A DNA stretch of 64,000 bases from Thioalkalivibrio sp. AKL19 (GTDB lineage: Bacteria > Pseudomonadota > Gammaproteobacteria > Ectothiorhodospirales > Ectothiorhodospiraceae): NCBI RefSeq assembly GCF_000420165.1, contig NZ_ATUK01000010.1, positions 1 to 64,000 on the forward strand, given 5' to 3'. The stretch's first letter is position 1. Every line of letters starts with the position of its first letter. Positions 22,587-31,443 of this stretch are shown here, piece after piece. A program made the translations under genes and the position numbers. A model generated the notes under the pieces. It did no database searches. It was not told the origin of the DNA and was given only the letters and a program-made list of their open reading frames with translations.

Positions 22587-22787
22587 ATGGACCCGACGAT
22601 CGACGACGTGGCCGATGGCGCCGACGAGATTGCCAGCCTGTTCGACAACCAGTTCGTCAACGACCGCGGCCCGGCGCGTCATGCCGCCCGCCGCACCCTG
22701 GAACGCCTGATGGAAGAGCGCGCCCTGCGCGCCCACCTCCAGGACGACTTCGACCTCGACCCCAGCCACGATGCCCTCGAGTGGTAG
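22587..22787 (+). CDS. Small PA3496-like protein
   Basis: The 66-residue protein is mostly charged helix, with ARRTLERLMEERALRAHLQDDFDLD at its core. This RRxLExxxEExxL(R)xxL pattern resembles the small PA3496 family of gammaproteobacteria; function is unclear. A good AGGAG site at 22573-22577 sets the ATG at 22587. It is divergent from msrP and stands alone. Confidence 0.6.
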   Translation: MDPTIDDVADGADEIASLFDNQFVNDRGPARHAARRTLERLMEERALRAHLQDDFDLDPSHDALEW

Positions 22788-22838
22788 TTCCCCGGGGTGG
22801 CCCCGCGGCCAACCCGCTTTCCCACATCCCGGGCATCT

Positions 22839-22917
22839 GATGCGATTCGCTACGCTCATCACATCCTACGGTGAACACCCCGCCTCGTAGGATGCGATGA
22901 GCCCCGAGAATCGCATC
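22839..22917. repeat. REP pair (GTAGGATGCGATGAG family), left flank of RAYT
   Basis: Two units in opposite orientation, GATGCGATTCGC...CATCCTACG (22839-22870) and CGTAGGATGCGATGAG...CGCATC (22886-22917), form a REPIN-like pair immediately downstream of the RAYT pseudogene. Confidence 0.8.
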
Positions 22918-22928
22918 ACTCGGATACA

Positions 22929-23491
22929 TCAATCACCCCCGGCCCCCCCCATAACCAAGCCGTCCAATTCCGGCACACCACCCCAATCGACCGGATACTC
23001 ACCCGAGCGCACAAACCGGTGAAAACTGGAATACGGCCACTCGGCCACACATTCAACCCAGCCATGCTTAACCGGGTTGTAATGGACGTAATCCACGTGG
23101 CGGACCCAATCGTCCTCGTCGCGGATGCAATGCTCCCAAAATCGGCGTTGCCAGAGCCCCCGTTCACCGCGCCTTGCCCGGCTACGCGTGCGCGCTTCGC
23201 CAACGCACACCAAGCGCGAGAACCGCGCCTTGATCAACCGCCATCGGCGGCTGAAGTCGGCATCGCCGTCCGGCAAGCGCCAAATGCAATGGAGATGCTC
23301 CGGCAACACCACCATCGCGTCGATCACGAACGGAGGCGATGCCGCACCTCGCGAAACGCGTCTCTCAACGCCTCGATATGATCGACAAACAGCGTGTTGC
23401 CGTCACGCACGGCCGCATTCACGGTAAAGAAATACGTGCCCCCCGGCACATACAAACGGCGATAATCCGTCACCTGAAACCTCCCTTCCAT
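22929..23491 (-). pseudogene. REP-associated tyrosine transposase (RAYT), frameshifted
   Basis: The N-terminal part (MEGRFQVTDYRRLYVPGGTY, from ATG 23491) and the C-terminal part (VIDAMVVLPEHLHCIWRLP to the stop at 22929) together make a complete RAYT of the IS200/Y1 HUH class. The HxH motif HLH and the end VHYNPVKHG are intact. A one-base shift near 23327-23337 divides them: the first frame ends at TGA 23324-23326, while the family sequence resumes as PPFVIDAM in the other frame. It is flanked on both sides by REP pairs. A sequencing error or programmed shift cannot be excluded. Confidence 0.82.
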
Positions 23492-23527
23492 GGGATTTTC
23501 CCGAAGCCTGTTGGCGTACCCACCAAC

Positions 23528-23608
23528 GATGCGATTCGCTCCGCTCATCACATCCTACAAGCGCGGGTAGAACTCTCGTAGGATGCGATGAGCGGAGCGA
23601 ATCGCATC
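23528..23608. repeat. REP pair (GTAGGATGCGATGAG family), right flank of RAYT
   Basis: GATGCGATTCGCTCCGCTCA...TCCTAC (23528-23558) and CGTAGGATGCGATGAGCGGA...CGCATC (23577-23608) form the second inverted pair, just upstream of the RAYT start. Confidence 0.82.
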
Positions 23609-23641
23609 AACCCCGCAGGCAGAGGCCCCCACCCAACGCCT

Positions 23642-24889
23642 TCACCCGTCCTCATACCCCGTCAGCTCCACGAAGCCCCGGCCGACCGGCTCGCCATCCG
23701 CGTCGAGGATATCCACGGCCCCTTCCCAATAGCGGACCACCGTATCCATCTCCTGCTCCTCGCGCACCGCGACCACGGTCCACTCGCGCACAGGCCCGCC
23801 ACCCGGAGGCTCGATGCGCAGGGACCATTCCACCGGATAGCGGTTGCCGGATGGCTGGGTGGCGTAACGGGTCGGTTCGAGCTGCACCTGCTCCGGCTCC
23901 AGCAGGGCATCCCCGGCATCCGCCGGCATCCAGCGACCTTTCGATAACGCGTGCGCCTCGCCATCGAGCCGGCGCAGCTGGTAATACATCACGTCCAGCC
24001 CGTCATCGAGCTGCAGCGCGAACCAGTCCCAGCCCGCCTGATCCTCGGCCAGCGCACTAGTGCTCCATTCGCGGTCCATCCACGCCTGCCCGGTCACGTC
24101 CAGCGCTACCCCCGAGGCACGGCGCACCTCGCCCGCCACCGCGATACGCGGCATCGAGTAGTAATACGAGGCATCGCCCGGCTCCGGCCCCTTCTGGCTC
24201 AGACCGGCCTCGCCCTGCAGAACCGGCTCGCGCGCCGGCTCCAGTTCCAGGGACAACACGTAGTCCTCGACCGTGAAGCGCAGCGTCCAGCGCTCCCCCT
24301 CCAGCCCGGCCAGTTCCCAGTCTTCGGCCCAGACGCGCCCCACCGGCTCGGTCGCCCCAGCCAGCCCGCCACCATCGCGCACGAACCGCTCCGCGGATGC
24401 GTGAAACCCCGCGTCACGGTCCAGCACCGCCGTATGCACCATCCACAGATCGGGGCTGGCCCAGGCGGACGCGTGCCAGGCCGTATCGCCCGCCAGCGCC
24501 GGCGCGAGCCCCACGCGGAAGAACGTCACGTGAAACGCGAAACGCTCACCCTCGGGCCCGTCCAGATTCCCCGTCAGGTACCACCACTCGTTGCGAAACC
24601 CCGGATGCGGCCCATGATCGCGCGGAAACTCGAACGCCCGCGGCGCATCGGCGCGGCGAAAGCCCGTGGTGTCCTCGCCCCCCAGGGCCTCGCTCACCCG
24701 CAGGCCGGTGACCTCCGCATCGGCCCGTTCCGGCGGCTCCGCACCTCCGCATGCGGCCAGTAACCCCACCAACAACATGACCAGAAGCCCCTGTAGGAGC
24801 GGGCTTGCCCGCGAAGCCCCCGCCCGCGCTGGATTCTGCCGCGAGCCATTCGCGGGCAAGCCCGCTCCTGCAAAATCAAGCCACCGCAT
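23642..24889 (-). CDS. AttH-like lipocalin-domain lipoprotein of an ABC export system
   Basis: The 415-residue protein matches the AttH/CrtC-like family: HGPHPGFRNEWWYLTGNL, FHVTFFR, WMDREWSTS and WDWFALQLDDGLDVMYYQLR are its hallmark blocks. A hydrophobic segment LLVMLLVGLLAAC ends in a lipobox (LAAC), so the protein should be a lipoprotein. If translation starts at ATG 24889, which overlaps the permease stop as TGATG, the first 35 or so residues are encoded by a REP pair (24791-24872). A downstream start just before MLLVGLLAAC would avoid it but would give a very short signal. AttH relatives bind or present a hydrophobic ligand; the substrate is unknown. Confidence 0.8.
   Translation of the reverse strand: MRWLDFAGAGLPANGSRQNPARAGASRASPLLQGLLVMLLVGLLAACGGAEPPERADAEVTGLRVSEALGGEDTTGFRRADAPRAFEFPRDHGPHPGFRNEWWYLTGNLDGPEGERFAFHVTFFRVGLAPALAGDTAWHASAWASPDLWMVHTAVLDRDAGFHASAERFVRDGGGLAGATEPVGRVWAEDWELAGLEGERWTLRFTVEDYVLSLELEPAREPVLQGEAGLSQKGPEPGDASYYYSMPRIAVAGEVRRASGVALDVTGQAWMDREWSTSALAEDQAGWDWFALQLDDGLDVMYYQLRRLDGEAHALSKGRWMPADAGDALLEPEQVQLEPTRYATQPSGNRYPVEWSLRIEPPGGGPVREWTVVAVREEQEMDTVVRYWEGAVDILDADGEPVGRGFVELTGYEDG
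24791..24872. repeat. REP pair (GTAGGAGCGGGCTTGCCCGC family) inside a coding start
   Basis: Two inverted units, CTGTAGGAGCGGGCTTGCCC (24791-) and GCGGGCAAGCCCGCTCCTGC (to 24872), lie within the 5' part of the AttH-like gene and keep its frame open. Confidence 0.8.
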
Positions 24890-27432
24890 CACGGCACTTC
24901 CCTTAACGCCGGCACCAGCCGCATGCGCGCCATCCGCCACGCCGGGATGACCGAGGCCAGCAAGGCCGCTCCGATCCCCAGCAGCACGGTCTCCCCGACC
25001 TCGATCCAGGGCAGACGCAGATCCATCCCCCAGCCAAAGGCCTCGCGGTTGATCACCTCGATCAGCAACCAGCCCATCCCCAGCCCCAGCGGGATCGCCG
25101 CCAGGGCGGCGAATACCCCGAGCACCCCGCCCTGCAGCACCACCAGCCCGCGCACGCCGCCGGGTAGAAGCCCAAGGCTGCGCAATGTGGCGAACTCGCG
25201 CGCCCGTTCCATCTGCAATGCGATCAATGCCCCCAGGATCGCGATGAACGCCACCACCAACGTGATCACCCGCAGCAGATGCGTGATCGCAAAGGTCCGG
25301 TCGAAGATCGCCATGGACTCCTGCTCGATATCCCCCGGCCGGGTCACCAGCGCCGCATGGTCCTGATCCGCCAACCACGCCTCCAGTTGTTCCACCGCCT
25401 GCTCGGCGTCGGCCCCGTCCGGCAGGCGCAGCCCGAACGAGCCCACCCCGTCCGGGGGAACGCCCCCGCGCGCGAAGGCCGCCTGCGTCATCAACACCGT
25501 CCCGCTGGGATTGCCATAGTCGCGGTAGATCCCGAGAACCTCGAACGCGCGTTGCCCACCGGGCACCACCAGCGACAACCGATCCCCCGGCGCCACGTCG
25601 TGATGCGCAGCAAACGGTTCGGTCACCAGCACCGCATCCTCCGCCGCCAGCCGGTCCCCCAGCGTCCCGCGTGCAGCCACCGCCTCCAGAAGCGGCAGAT
25701 AGTCCAGCCAGTCGGCATGCGGCCGGACCACGTAGAGGTCCACCAGCCCGTGATCGCTGACGACCTCCTGGCTGGACCCGGTACTCACCGACACCGCCCC
25801 GGAGCGGGCCACCAGGTCGGCGGTCCAGTCCTCCGGCAGGCGCGCGCCGGCGCGTGCCGATGCCGGCGCGGCGGGCACCACGTACAGATCCGACGTCAGC
25901 GCCTGCCCCAGCCACTGCTCCACGCTCCCGCGAAAACTGCCGACCATCACCGCCACGCCAATCGCCGCCGCCAGCGCCAGCGTCAGCGCCGAGGTGGCGG
26001 GCGCACTGCGCGACAGGCTGCGCTCCAGGCTACGCACTGCAATGCGTGGCATGGTCACCCCCCGGACCCCGGCGGCCAGACCGCGCAGGGTCCACGCCAG
26101 CACCCAGGGCAGGAGCAGCACGAAGCCGGCGATCAGCAGGAACAGTGCGACAAACCCGCCCACCAGCGCCCCGGCACCGGTCACGATCAACCCGACGCCC
26201 GCCAGCAACAGAACGATAGACGCCAGCGCCAGCCACGCGGCCCAGCCACGGGCACGCCGTTCCAGCCCGCCGCGCCCGGTGCCGGCCGGGCTCGCCACCC
26301 GCGCCGCCTCCCAGGCCGGGGCCAGTGCGGCCGCCAGCGACAGGCCCACGCCCAGCAGGAACACCGCGGCCAGCGCCAGCGGCCGTGGCATCACCCCGGT
26401 CACCGCCACCGCGAAGAAATGGTCCGTGACCGTCTGCGCGACCTGCGCGACCAGCACCTGCGCCAGGGCCACCCCCAGCAGCGCCCCCAGCAGCGTGCCA
26501 ATCACGCCGACCAGCAGGGCCTCCAGCAGCACCACACCGAAGATCGCCCGGCGCCCGACACCGACCAGGCGCAGATTGGCAATCACCTCGCGCCGGCGCA
26601 GCACCGCAAATGTCTGGGTGTTGTAGATCAGGAACGCGGCGATCAGCAGCGCCAGCAGGCTCATCGCCGTCAGGTTGATCCGAAACGCCTGCGCCAGCTC
26701 GCGTGCCGCCTGCCCCCGGCTCTCCACCGGCACCAGCTCGAGTTCCGCGGGCAGGGCCTCGGCCAGCACCCCCACCTCGGCATCGGCCAGCCGGACATCG
26801 ATCCGGTCCAGTCGCCCCAGCCGGTCCAGCAGCACCTGCGCCGTGGCGATATCCGTCACCCAGAGCGAGCCGCCAGCGCCGTCATCGGTCTCGGCGTCTG
26901 TCTCGTCCCGTTCGGCGGCGCGATCGATCAAGGTCACCTCGCGCTCGCCCCCGGCCGCGTCCAGCTCCAGGCGAGCCTCATGCGCCTTGCCGCTGTCCCG
27001 CAACCAGCCCGCGGGCGGCAGGATCGTCCCCGGCTCGGTCACCAGGCGCTGCACCGGGGCATCGCCGATATCCGAGGCCGCCCCGCGAAACGGCCCCTCG
27101 GCCAGCGGATCCACGCCCAGCACATAGATCGTGCTGCCGTCCGGCAACCGCGCCGGGCCCTCCACGATCGGGGCCGTATCCCGCCACCCGGCCATGCGCA
27201 GGTCGCGGTAGAAGCCCTCGTCAAAGCCGCTCGCCGGCCCCAGCACCTGGTGGGTGGCCGCCCCGGCCACCTCGTCCATCGAGCGGTCGAACGCGTGCTG
27301 GGCCGACTGGTTCGCCAGATCCACCGCGAGCACGACCGCCACGCCGATGATCACCCCCACCAGCGTCAGCAGCCGCTGCAGCGGCCGCCGGCGCCAGTCG
27401 CGCAACCAGGCCCGCAGGACCAGACCGCTCAT
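24889..27432 (-). CDS. FtsX-like ABC transporter permease (AttF/AttG-like)
   Basis: This 847-residue protein has an N-terminal membrane helix, a periplasmic region, and two clusters of membrane helices of the FtsX/MacB_PCD type (about 265-430 with the tail of the first half, and about 725-840 at the C-terminus), eight to ten helices in all. Large two-module permeases of this type belong to lipoprotein- or lipid-linked extraction systems such as LolCE and AttFG; here both halves are in one chain. It overlaps the ATPase gene by 4 bp (ATGA) and the lipoprotein gene by 1 bp. Confidence 0.87.
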   Translation of the reverse strand: MSGLVLRAWLRDWRRRPLQRLLTLVGVIIGVAVVLAVDLANQSAQHAFDRSMDEVAGAATHQVLGPASGFDEGFYRDLRMAGWRDTAPIVEGPARLPDGSTIYVLGVDPLAEGPFRGAASDIGDAPVQRLVTEPGTILPPAGWLRDSGKAHEARLELDAAGGEREVTLIDRAAERDETDAETDDGAGGSLWVTDIATAQVLLDRLGRLDRIDVRLADAEVGVLAEALPAELELVPVESRGQAARELAQAFRINLTAMSLLALLIAAFLIYNTQTFAVLRRREVIANLRLVGVGRRAIFGVVLLEALLVGVIGTLLGALLGVALAQVLVAQVAQTVTDHFFAVAVTGVMPRPLALAAVFLLGVGLSLAAALAPAWEAARVASPAGTGRGGLERRARGWAAWLALASIVLLLAGVGLIVTGAGALVGGFVALFLLIAGFVLLLPWVLAWTLRGLAAGVRGVTMPRIAVRSLERSLSRSAPATSALTLALAAAIGVAVMVGSFRGSVEQWLGQALTSDLYVVPAAPASARAGARLPEDWTADLVARSGAVSVSTGSSQEVVSDHGLVDLYVVRPHADWLDYLPLLEAVAARGTLGDRLAAEDAVLVTEPFAAHHDVAPGDRLSLVVPGGQRAFEVLGIYRDYGNPSGTVLMTQAAFARGGVPPDGVGSFGLRLPDGADAEQAVEQLEAWLADQDHAALVTRPGDIEQESMAIFDRTFAITHLLRVITLVVAFIAILGALIALQMERAREFATLRSLGLLPGGVRGLVVLQGGVLGVFAALAAIPLGLGMGWLLIEVINREAFGWGMDLRLPWIEVGETVLLGIGAALLASVIPAWRMARMRLVPALREVP

Positions 27433-28145
27433 CCGGATGCCGCTTCCGCGGGATCGGCGGGCTGCAGGAGCCCGTCACGCATCGTCAGGGCCCGGTCCAG
27501 CCGGCCGGCCAACTCGTGACTGTGGGTGACCAGCAACAACGAGCAGCCGGTCGCCCGCACCTGCTCCAGTAGCAGGCCGAAGACCGTCTCGCCGGTACGC
27601 GAGTCGAGATTGCCGGTGGGTTCGTCGGCCAGGATCAGCGTCGGCTCGTGCACCAGCGCCCGGGCGATCGCCACGCGCTGCTGCTCGCCCCCGGACAGGG
27701 CCTCCGGATACCGCGCCGCCTTGTCTGCAAGCCCCATCGCCGCCAGCTGTCGGGCGGCGCGCTCACGGCGCTCGGCCGCGCCGGCCTTCGTCGCCAGCTC
27801 CAGCGGCAACATCACGTTCTCCAGCACCGTAAGCGTCGGGATCAGGTGGAACGACTGGAACACGATCCCCACGCGGACCCTCCGCAGCCGCGTACGCGCC
27901 GCCTCGTCCAAGCCCGCGAGCGCCTCGCCCGCCAGGTGCACCTCGCCACGATCCGCCGCCTCCAGGCCGGCCGCCAGATGCAGCAGGGTGGACTTGCCGC
28001 TCCCGCTCTCCCCGACGATCGCCACGCGCTCGCCGGCGCCCAGATCAAAGTCCACGCCGTGCAGCACCTCGCCCTCGCCCGGGTACGCAAACGCCACATC
28101 GGTCAGAGACAGCACCACGCCTTCTGCCGTGCCTTGTTGCTCCAT
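27429..28145 (-). CDS. ABC transporter ATP-binding protein (LolD/AttE-like)
   Basis: The 238-residue ATPase has Walker A GESGSGKST, signature LSGGEQQR, Walker B LILADEP and switch histidine VTHSHE. It belongs to the LolD/MacB type that powers FtsX-like permeases by mechanotransmission. The ATG at 28145 is preferred because AAGGTGGG lies just upstream; an ATG at 28166 is also in frame. It leads a three-gene operon with the permease and the AttH-like lipoprotein. Confidence 0.9.
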   Translation of the reverse strand: MEQQGTAEGVVLSLTDVAFAYPGEGEVLHGVDFDLGAGERVAIVGESGSGKSTLLHLAAGLEAADRGEVHLAGEALAGLDEAARTRLRRVRVGIVFQSFHLIPTLTVLENVMLPLELATKAGAAERRERAARQLAAMGLADKAARYPEALSGGEQQRVAIARALVHEPTLILADEPTGNLDSRTGETVFGLLLEQVRATGCSLLLVTHSHELAGRLDRALTMRDGLLQPADPAEAASG

Positions 28146-28172
28146 CGCACCCACCTTCTCAATCACATGAAT

Positions 28173-28242
28173 CTTCGCCTGCGAGCAGGCTTCTACAGGG
28201 GGCTCCCCCGGCGTTGCAGGAGCCTGCTTGCAGGCGAACAGC
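28173..28242. repeat. REP pair (CCTGCTTGCAGGCGAA variant)
   Basis: TTCGCCTGCGAGCAGGCT (28173-) and GGAGCCTGCTTGCAGGCGAA (to 28239) are inverted. They lie just upstream of the ABC ATPase gene. Confidence 0.65.
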
Positions 28243-28322
28243 GCTCACCGAACGCCCCAAACCCTCCGGCCCACTGCAGACCATGAAGAGTAGATGAATG
28301 TTTCAAAACCCTGCACAAGCGG

Positions 28323-28350
28323 TTGATTGAGGCCTGACATCCGTTAGAAT
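28323..28350 (+). promoter_or_regulatory. Candidate sigma70 promoter of the mgtE pair
   Basis: TTGATT (28323-28328), a 16-bp spacer and TAGAAT (28345-28350) predict a transcript start near 28357, leaving a leader of about 240 nt before the first mgtE start codon. Confidence 0.55.
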
Positions 28351-28356
28351 AAGTCC

Positions 28357-28599
28357 CGTCTCCACACACGGGAACACGCCTTGAAACGTCGATCACGCAG
28401 TCGATCTATCCGCGCCTAGCGGCAAGCGCCCGTTCCCCGACCGGTCGCTTCCGTCAGGCCTCTTTGATCAAAGAGCCGGGAGCGGCCGGGCCCCAGCCCG
28501 ACCCGACCCTGGACCATTCACCGCATCCGTGCGGCGCTGCGCGGGCCTGTGCGCAACCACAGGCCACCCGCGGCGCCCCGATGCCGCCGGGAGAAGGGC
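28357..28599 (+). promoter_or_regulatory. Long structured leader ahead of mgtE
   Basis: The leader holds a CCCGT...ACGGG stem at its 5' end, a perfect 16-bp palindrome CTCTTTGATCAAAGAG (28460-28475), and a large hairpin (28533-28577: GGCGC, GGGCCTGTG / CACAGGCC, GGCGCC) that ends 14 bp before the GAGAAGG ribosome site. I do not recognise the M-box pattern in it. Control of MgtE synthesis by magnesium or another signal is an inference. Confidence 0.4.
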
Positions 28600-29958
28600 A
28601 TGGAGCTTCACCTCGAACAGTCCATCATCGAGCTGAAGGAGCTGTTGCGTCTGGACGACCGCGACGGCCTCCACGAGCTGCTCGACTACATGCGCGTGCA
28701 GGATATCGCCCACGCGCTGATGGAGCTGGGCGACGAGGACCTGTGCGCCGTCTTCAACCTGCTGCCGCCCGGACGCAAGGCGGATGTCTTCGCCTACCTG
28801 GATACCGGGCACCAGGTCCGCCTGCTGGAGGCCTCGCCGCGCGAGGACGCCCGCTTCATCCTCTCCGAGATGGAGGCGGACGACCTCACCGCCCTGCTCC
28901 AGACCCTGGACCCGGACACCCTGCGCGGCTACCTGCGCCTGCTGCCGTTCCGGGCCATCCGCCGCGCGCTGAAGCAGCTCAACTACCCGGAAGACTCGGT
29001 TGGCCGCGTGATGTCGCCGGACGTGGTCGCGGTCGACCCGGACTGGACCCTCAAGCGGGCGCTGGCCTTCATCCGCCGCAACGCCGACGAGCACTCCAAC
29101 AACGTGATCTTCGTGGTCGACCCGGACCGTGTCCTGCTGGCCGCCGTACCCATCCGCCACTTCCTGCGCGCCAGCGCCGACAGCCCGGTGCGCGAGCTGC
29201 TGGGCGAGGCCGAGCCGATCACCATCGCCGTCTCCGAGGACGCGGTCGAGGCCGCGCGCCGTATCCAGCACTACGACCTCGAGACCCTGCCGGTGGTCGG
29301 CGAAACCGGCGAGCTGCTGGGCGTGGTCACGGTCGACGACGTGATGGACCTGATCGAGGCCGAGTCCACCGAGGACTTCCACAAGATGGGTTCCGTGGGC
29401 ACCCTGCCCCTGTCCCCGCAGGAGGCCAGCCCATTCCTGCTCTATCGCAAGCGGGTCGGCTGGCTGCTGGGCCTGGTCGCCTTCAACACCATCGGCGCCC
29501 TGATGATCTCGCAGTACGAGGACATCATCGAGGCCGTGGTGGTGCTGGTGTTCTTCCTGCCGCTGCTGATCGCCTCCGGCGGTAACGCCGGCGCGCAGAG
29601 CTCCACGCTCATGGTGCGCGCCATGGCGACCGGCGAGGTCACCGCGCGCGACTGGCTCAAGCTGTGGGCGAAGGAAATGGGCGTGTCCCTGACCCTCGGG
29701 CTCAGCATGGGCGTTGCCGTGTCGCTGGTCGGCCTGTGGCGCGGCGGCCCGGAGATCGCGCTGCTGGTGGCCCTGGCGATGACCATCATCGTCACCGTGG
29801 CCAGCATCCTCGGCATGCTGCTGCCGGTGGTCCTGAACAAGCTGCGCCTCGATCCGGCGACGGCCAGCGTGCCCCTGGTCACCTCGCTCGCCGACATCGG
29901 CGGTATCCTGATCTATTTCTCGCTGGCCGTGGCGATTCTTGGCCTGGCGACTCCTTAA
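28600..29958 (+). CDS. mgtE: Magnesium transporter MgtE (first of two)
   Basis: The 452-residue protein has the MgtE N domain (about 1-130, helical superhelix), two CBS domains (about 135-255) with the conserved LPVVGETGELLGVVTVDDV segment, a plug helix and five C-terminal membrane helices (about 285-450) with IASGGNAGAQSSTLMVR. MgtE is a Mg2+-gated channel in which the cytosolic domains close the pore when magnesium is high. ATG 28600 follows GAGAAGG. A second full-length mgtE starts 12 bp after the stop. Confidence 0.93.
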   Translation: MELHLEQSIIELKELLRLDDRDGLHELLDYMRVQDIAHALMELGDEDLCAVFNLLPPGRKADVFAYLDTGHQVRLLEASPREDARFILSEMEADDLTALLQTLDPDTLRGYLRLLPFRAIRRALKQLNYPEDSVGRVMSPDVVAVDPDWTLKRALAFIRRNADEHSNNVIFVVDPDRVLLAAVPIRHFLRASADSPVRELLGEAEPITIAVSEDAVEAARRIQHYDLETLPVVGETGELLGVVTVDDVMDLIEAESTEDFHKMGSVGTLPLSPQEASPFLLYRKRVGWLLGLVAFNTIGALMISQYEDIIEAVVVLVFFLPLLIASGGNAGAQSSTLMVRAMATGEVTARDWLKLWAKEMGVSLTLGLSMGVAVSLVGLWRGGPEIALLVALAMTIIVTVASILGMLLPVVLNKLRLDPATASVPLVTSLADIGGILIYFSLAVAILGLATP

Positions 29959-29970
29959 AGGTTCCCGCGG

Positions 29971-31329
29971 ATGAGCGCCACCGACCCCGATCTCGACACG
30001 CTGCGGCAGGTCATCGCCAACGCGCTGGACGAACCGGAAGCGGACGTCCTGCAGGCGATTTGTGCCAGCCACGCCGCGCCGGATCTCTCCGACGCGCTGG
30101 AGGCGCTGCCGGCCGAGCAGATGGAGGCGTTCTTCCAGCGCCTCGATGTCGAGTGCACGGCGGATATCTACGCCCACCTGGAACCGGACCACCAGTCGCG
30201 GGTCTTCCAGGCGCTGGACGACGATAACGCCAGCCGCCTGGTGGCGGCGCTGTCCTACGACGACGCGGTCTCGGTGATCGACGGGCTGGAGGACGAACAG
30301 GCCGAGTCCCTGCTGGAGACCCTCCCGGACGACGACCAGGAGGCCCTGGAGACCCTGCTCGGCTACCCGGAGGAGAGTGCCGGGCGCCTGATGACGCCCG
30401 AGTTCGCGACGGTCCAGCCGGACTGGTCGGTGGCCGAGGCCATGGACCACCTGCGCGAACACAGCGACCTGGCCGAGACCATCAACACCATCTTCGTCAT
30501 CACCCCCAATGGCGAGCTGCTCGGCTGGGTGCGCCTGAAGGAGCTGCTGCTGTCGCGGCCCTCCACCAGCGTGCGCGAACGCATGCACACGGATGTCGTC
30601 AGCATCACGGCGGAGGAAGACCGCGAAGAGGCCGCCCACCGCATCAGCCACTACGACCTGGACGTGCTCCCGGTGGTGGACGACAACGGGCACCTGCTCG
30701 GCATCATCACCGTCGACGACGTGATGGACGTACTGCGCGCCGAGACCACCGAGGACTTCCACCGCATGGCCGCGGTGGGCGATGTCGTGCTCTCGCTGCG
30801 CGACGCCAGCATGCAGCTGCTCTACCGCAAGCGCATCGGCTGGCTGGTCATCCTGGTCGCCGTGAACATCCTCTCCGGCATGGCCATCGCCCATTTCGAG
30901 GCCGCCATCGAGACCGTGGTCGCCCTGATCTTCTTCCTGCCCATGGTCATCGCCTCCGGCGGCAACGCCGGCGCCCAGGCCTCCACCCTGGTCGTGCGTT
31001 CGCTCGCCACCAACGACGTCAAGCTCCAGGACTGGTGGCGCCTGGGCGGCAAGGAGATCCTCGTCGCCTCCGCGCTGGGCGCCACCCTCGCCGGCGCCAT
31101 CTGGCTCTCCGGCAACTGGCTGGGCAGCCTCGAGGTCGCCAACGCCATCGCCCTGGGCATGTTCCTGGTCGTCCTGTTCGGCTCCCTGTTCGGCCTGCTG
31201 CTGCCGTTCACCCTCACCCGTTTGGGCGTCGATCCCGCCGTCGCCAGCGCCCCGCTCATCACCTCCGTGGTCGACGTCGTCGGCATCACCATCTACTTCG
31301 CCACCGCCGTCGCCATCCTCGGCCTCTAG
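29971..31329 (+). CDS. mgtE: Magnesium transporter MgtE (second of two)
   Basis: This second copy is also 452 residues and has the same order: N domain, CBS pair (LPVVDDNGHLLGIITVDDV), plug helix, five membrane helices with IASGGNAGAQASTLVVR. It differs from the first copy through most of the N domain but the membrane part is close. MgtE works as a dimer, so a heterodimer of the two products is possible; separate homodimers with different set points are an alternative. It shares the leader and promoter of the first gene. Confidence 0.93.
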   Translation: MSATDPDLDTLRQVIANALDEPEADVLQAICASHAAPDLSDALEALPAEQMEAFFQRLDVECTADIYAHLEPDHQSRVFQALDDDNASRLVAALSYDDAVSVIDGLEDEQAESLLETLPDDDQEALETLLGYPEESAGRLMTPEFATVQPDWSVAEAMDHLREHSDLAETINTIFVITPNGELLGWVRLKELLLSRPSTSVRERMHTDVVSITAEEDREEAAHRISHYDLDVLPVVDDNGHLLGIITVDDVMDVLRAETTEDFHRMAAVGDVVLSLRDASMQLLYRKRIGWLVILVAVNILSGMAIAHFEAAIETVVALIFFLPMVIASGGNAGAQASTLVVRSLATNDVKLQDWWRLGGKEILVASALGATLAGAIWLSGNWLGSLEVANAIALGMFLVVLFGSLFGLLLPFTLTRLGVDPAVASAPLITSVVDVVGITIYFATAVAILGL

Positions 31330-31355
31330 CTCCCCCAACCCCCATACCCCACCCC

Positions 31356-31443
31356 CGTAGGATGCGATGAGCAAAGCGAATCGCATCAACCTCGCCCCAC
31401 CCCCAACGCCCGGTGCGTTTCGCCAAGCTCAACGCACCCTACG
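31356..31443. repeat. REP units of two related types, inverted
   Basis: CGTAGGATGCGATGAG...CGCATC (31356-31387) matches the RAYT-flanking family. It is followed by GGTGCGTTTCGCC...GCACCCTACG (31412-31443), a related unit in opposite orientation. Confidence 0.75.

Noticed and set aside
28357-28599. M-box (ykoK) magnesium riboswitch ahead of mgtE
   Set aside because: The conserved GGTGAGGCTCC-type core of the M-box could not be found, so only an unnamed structured leader is reported.
28468-31389. 973-codon open frame antisense to the two mgtE genes
   Set aside because: It mirrors the MgtE codons, is full of His/Asp/Gln runs typical of antisense GC-rich frames, and has no recognisable domain.
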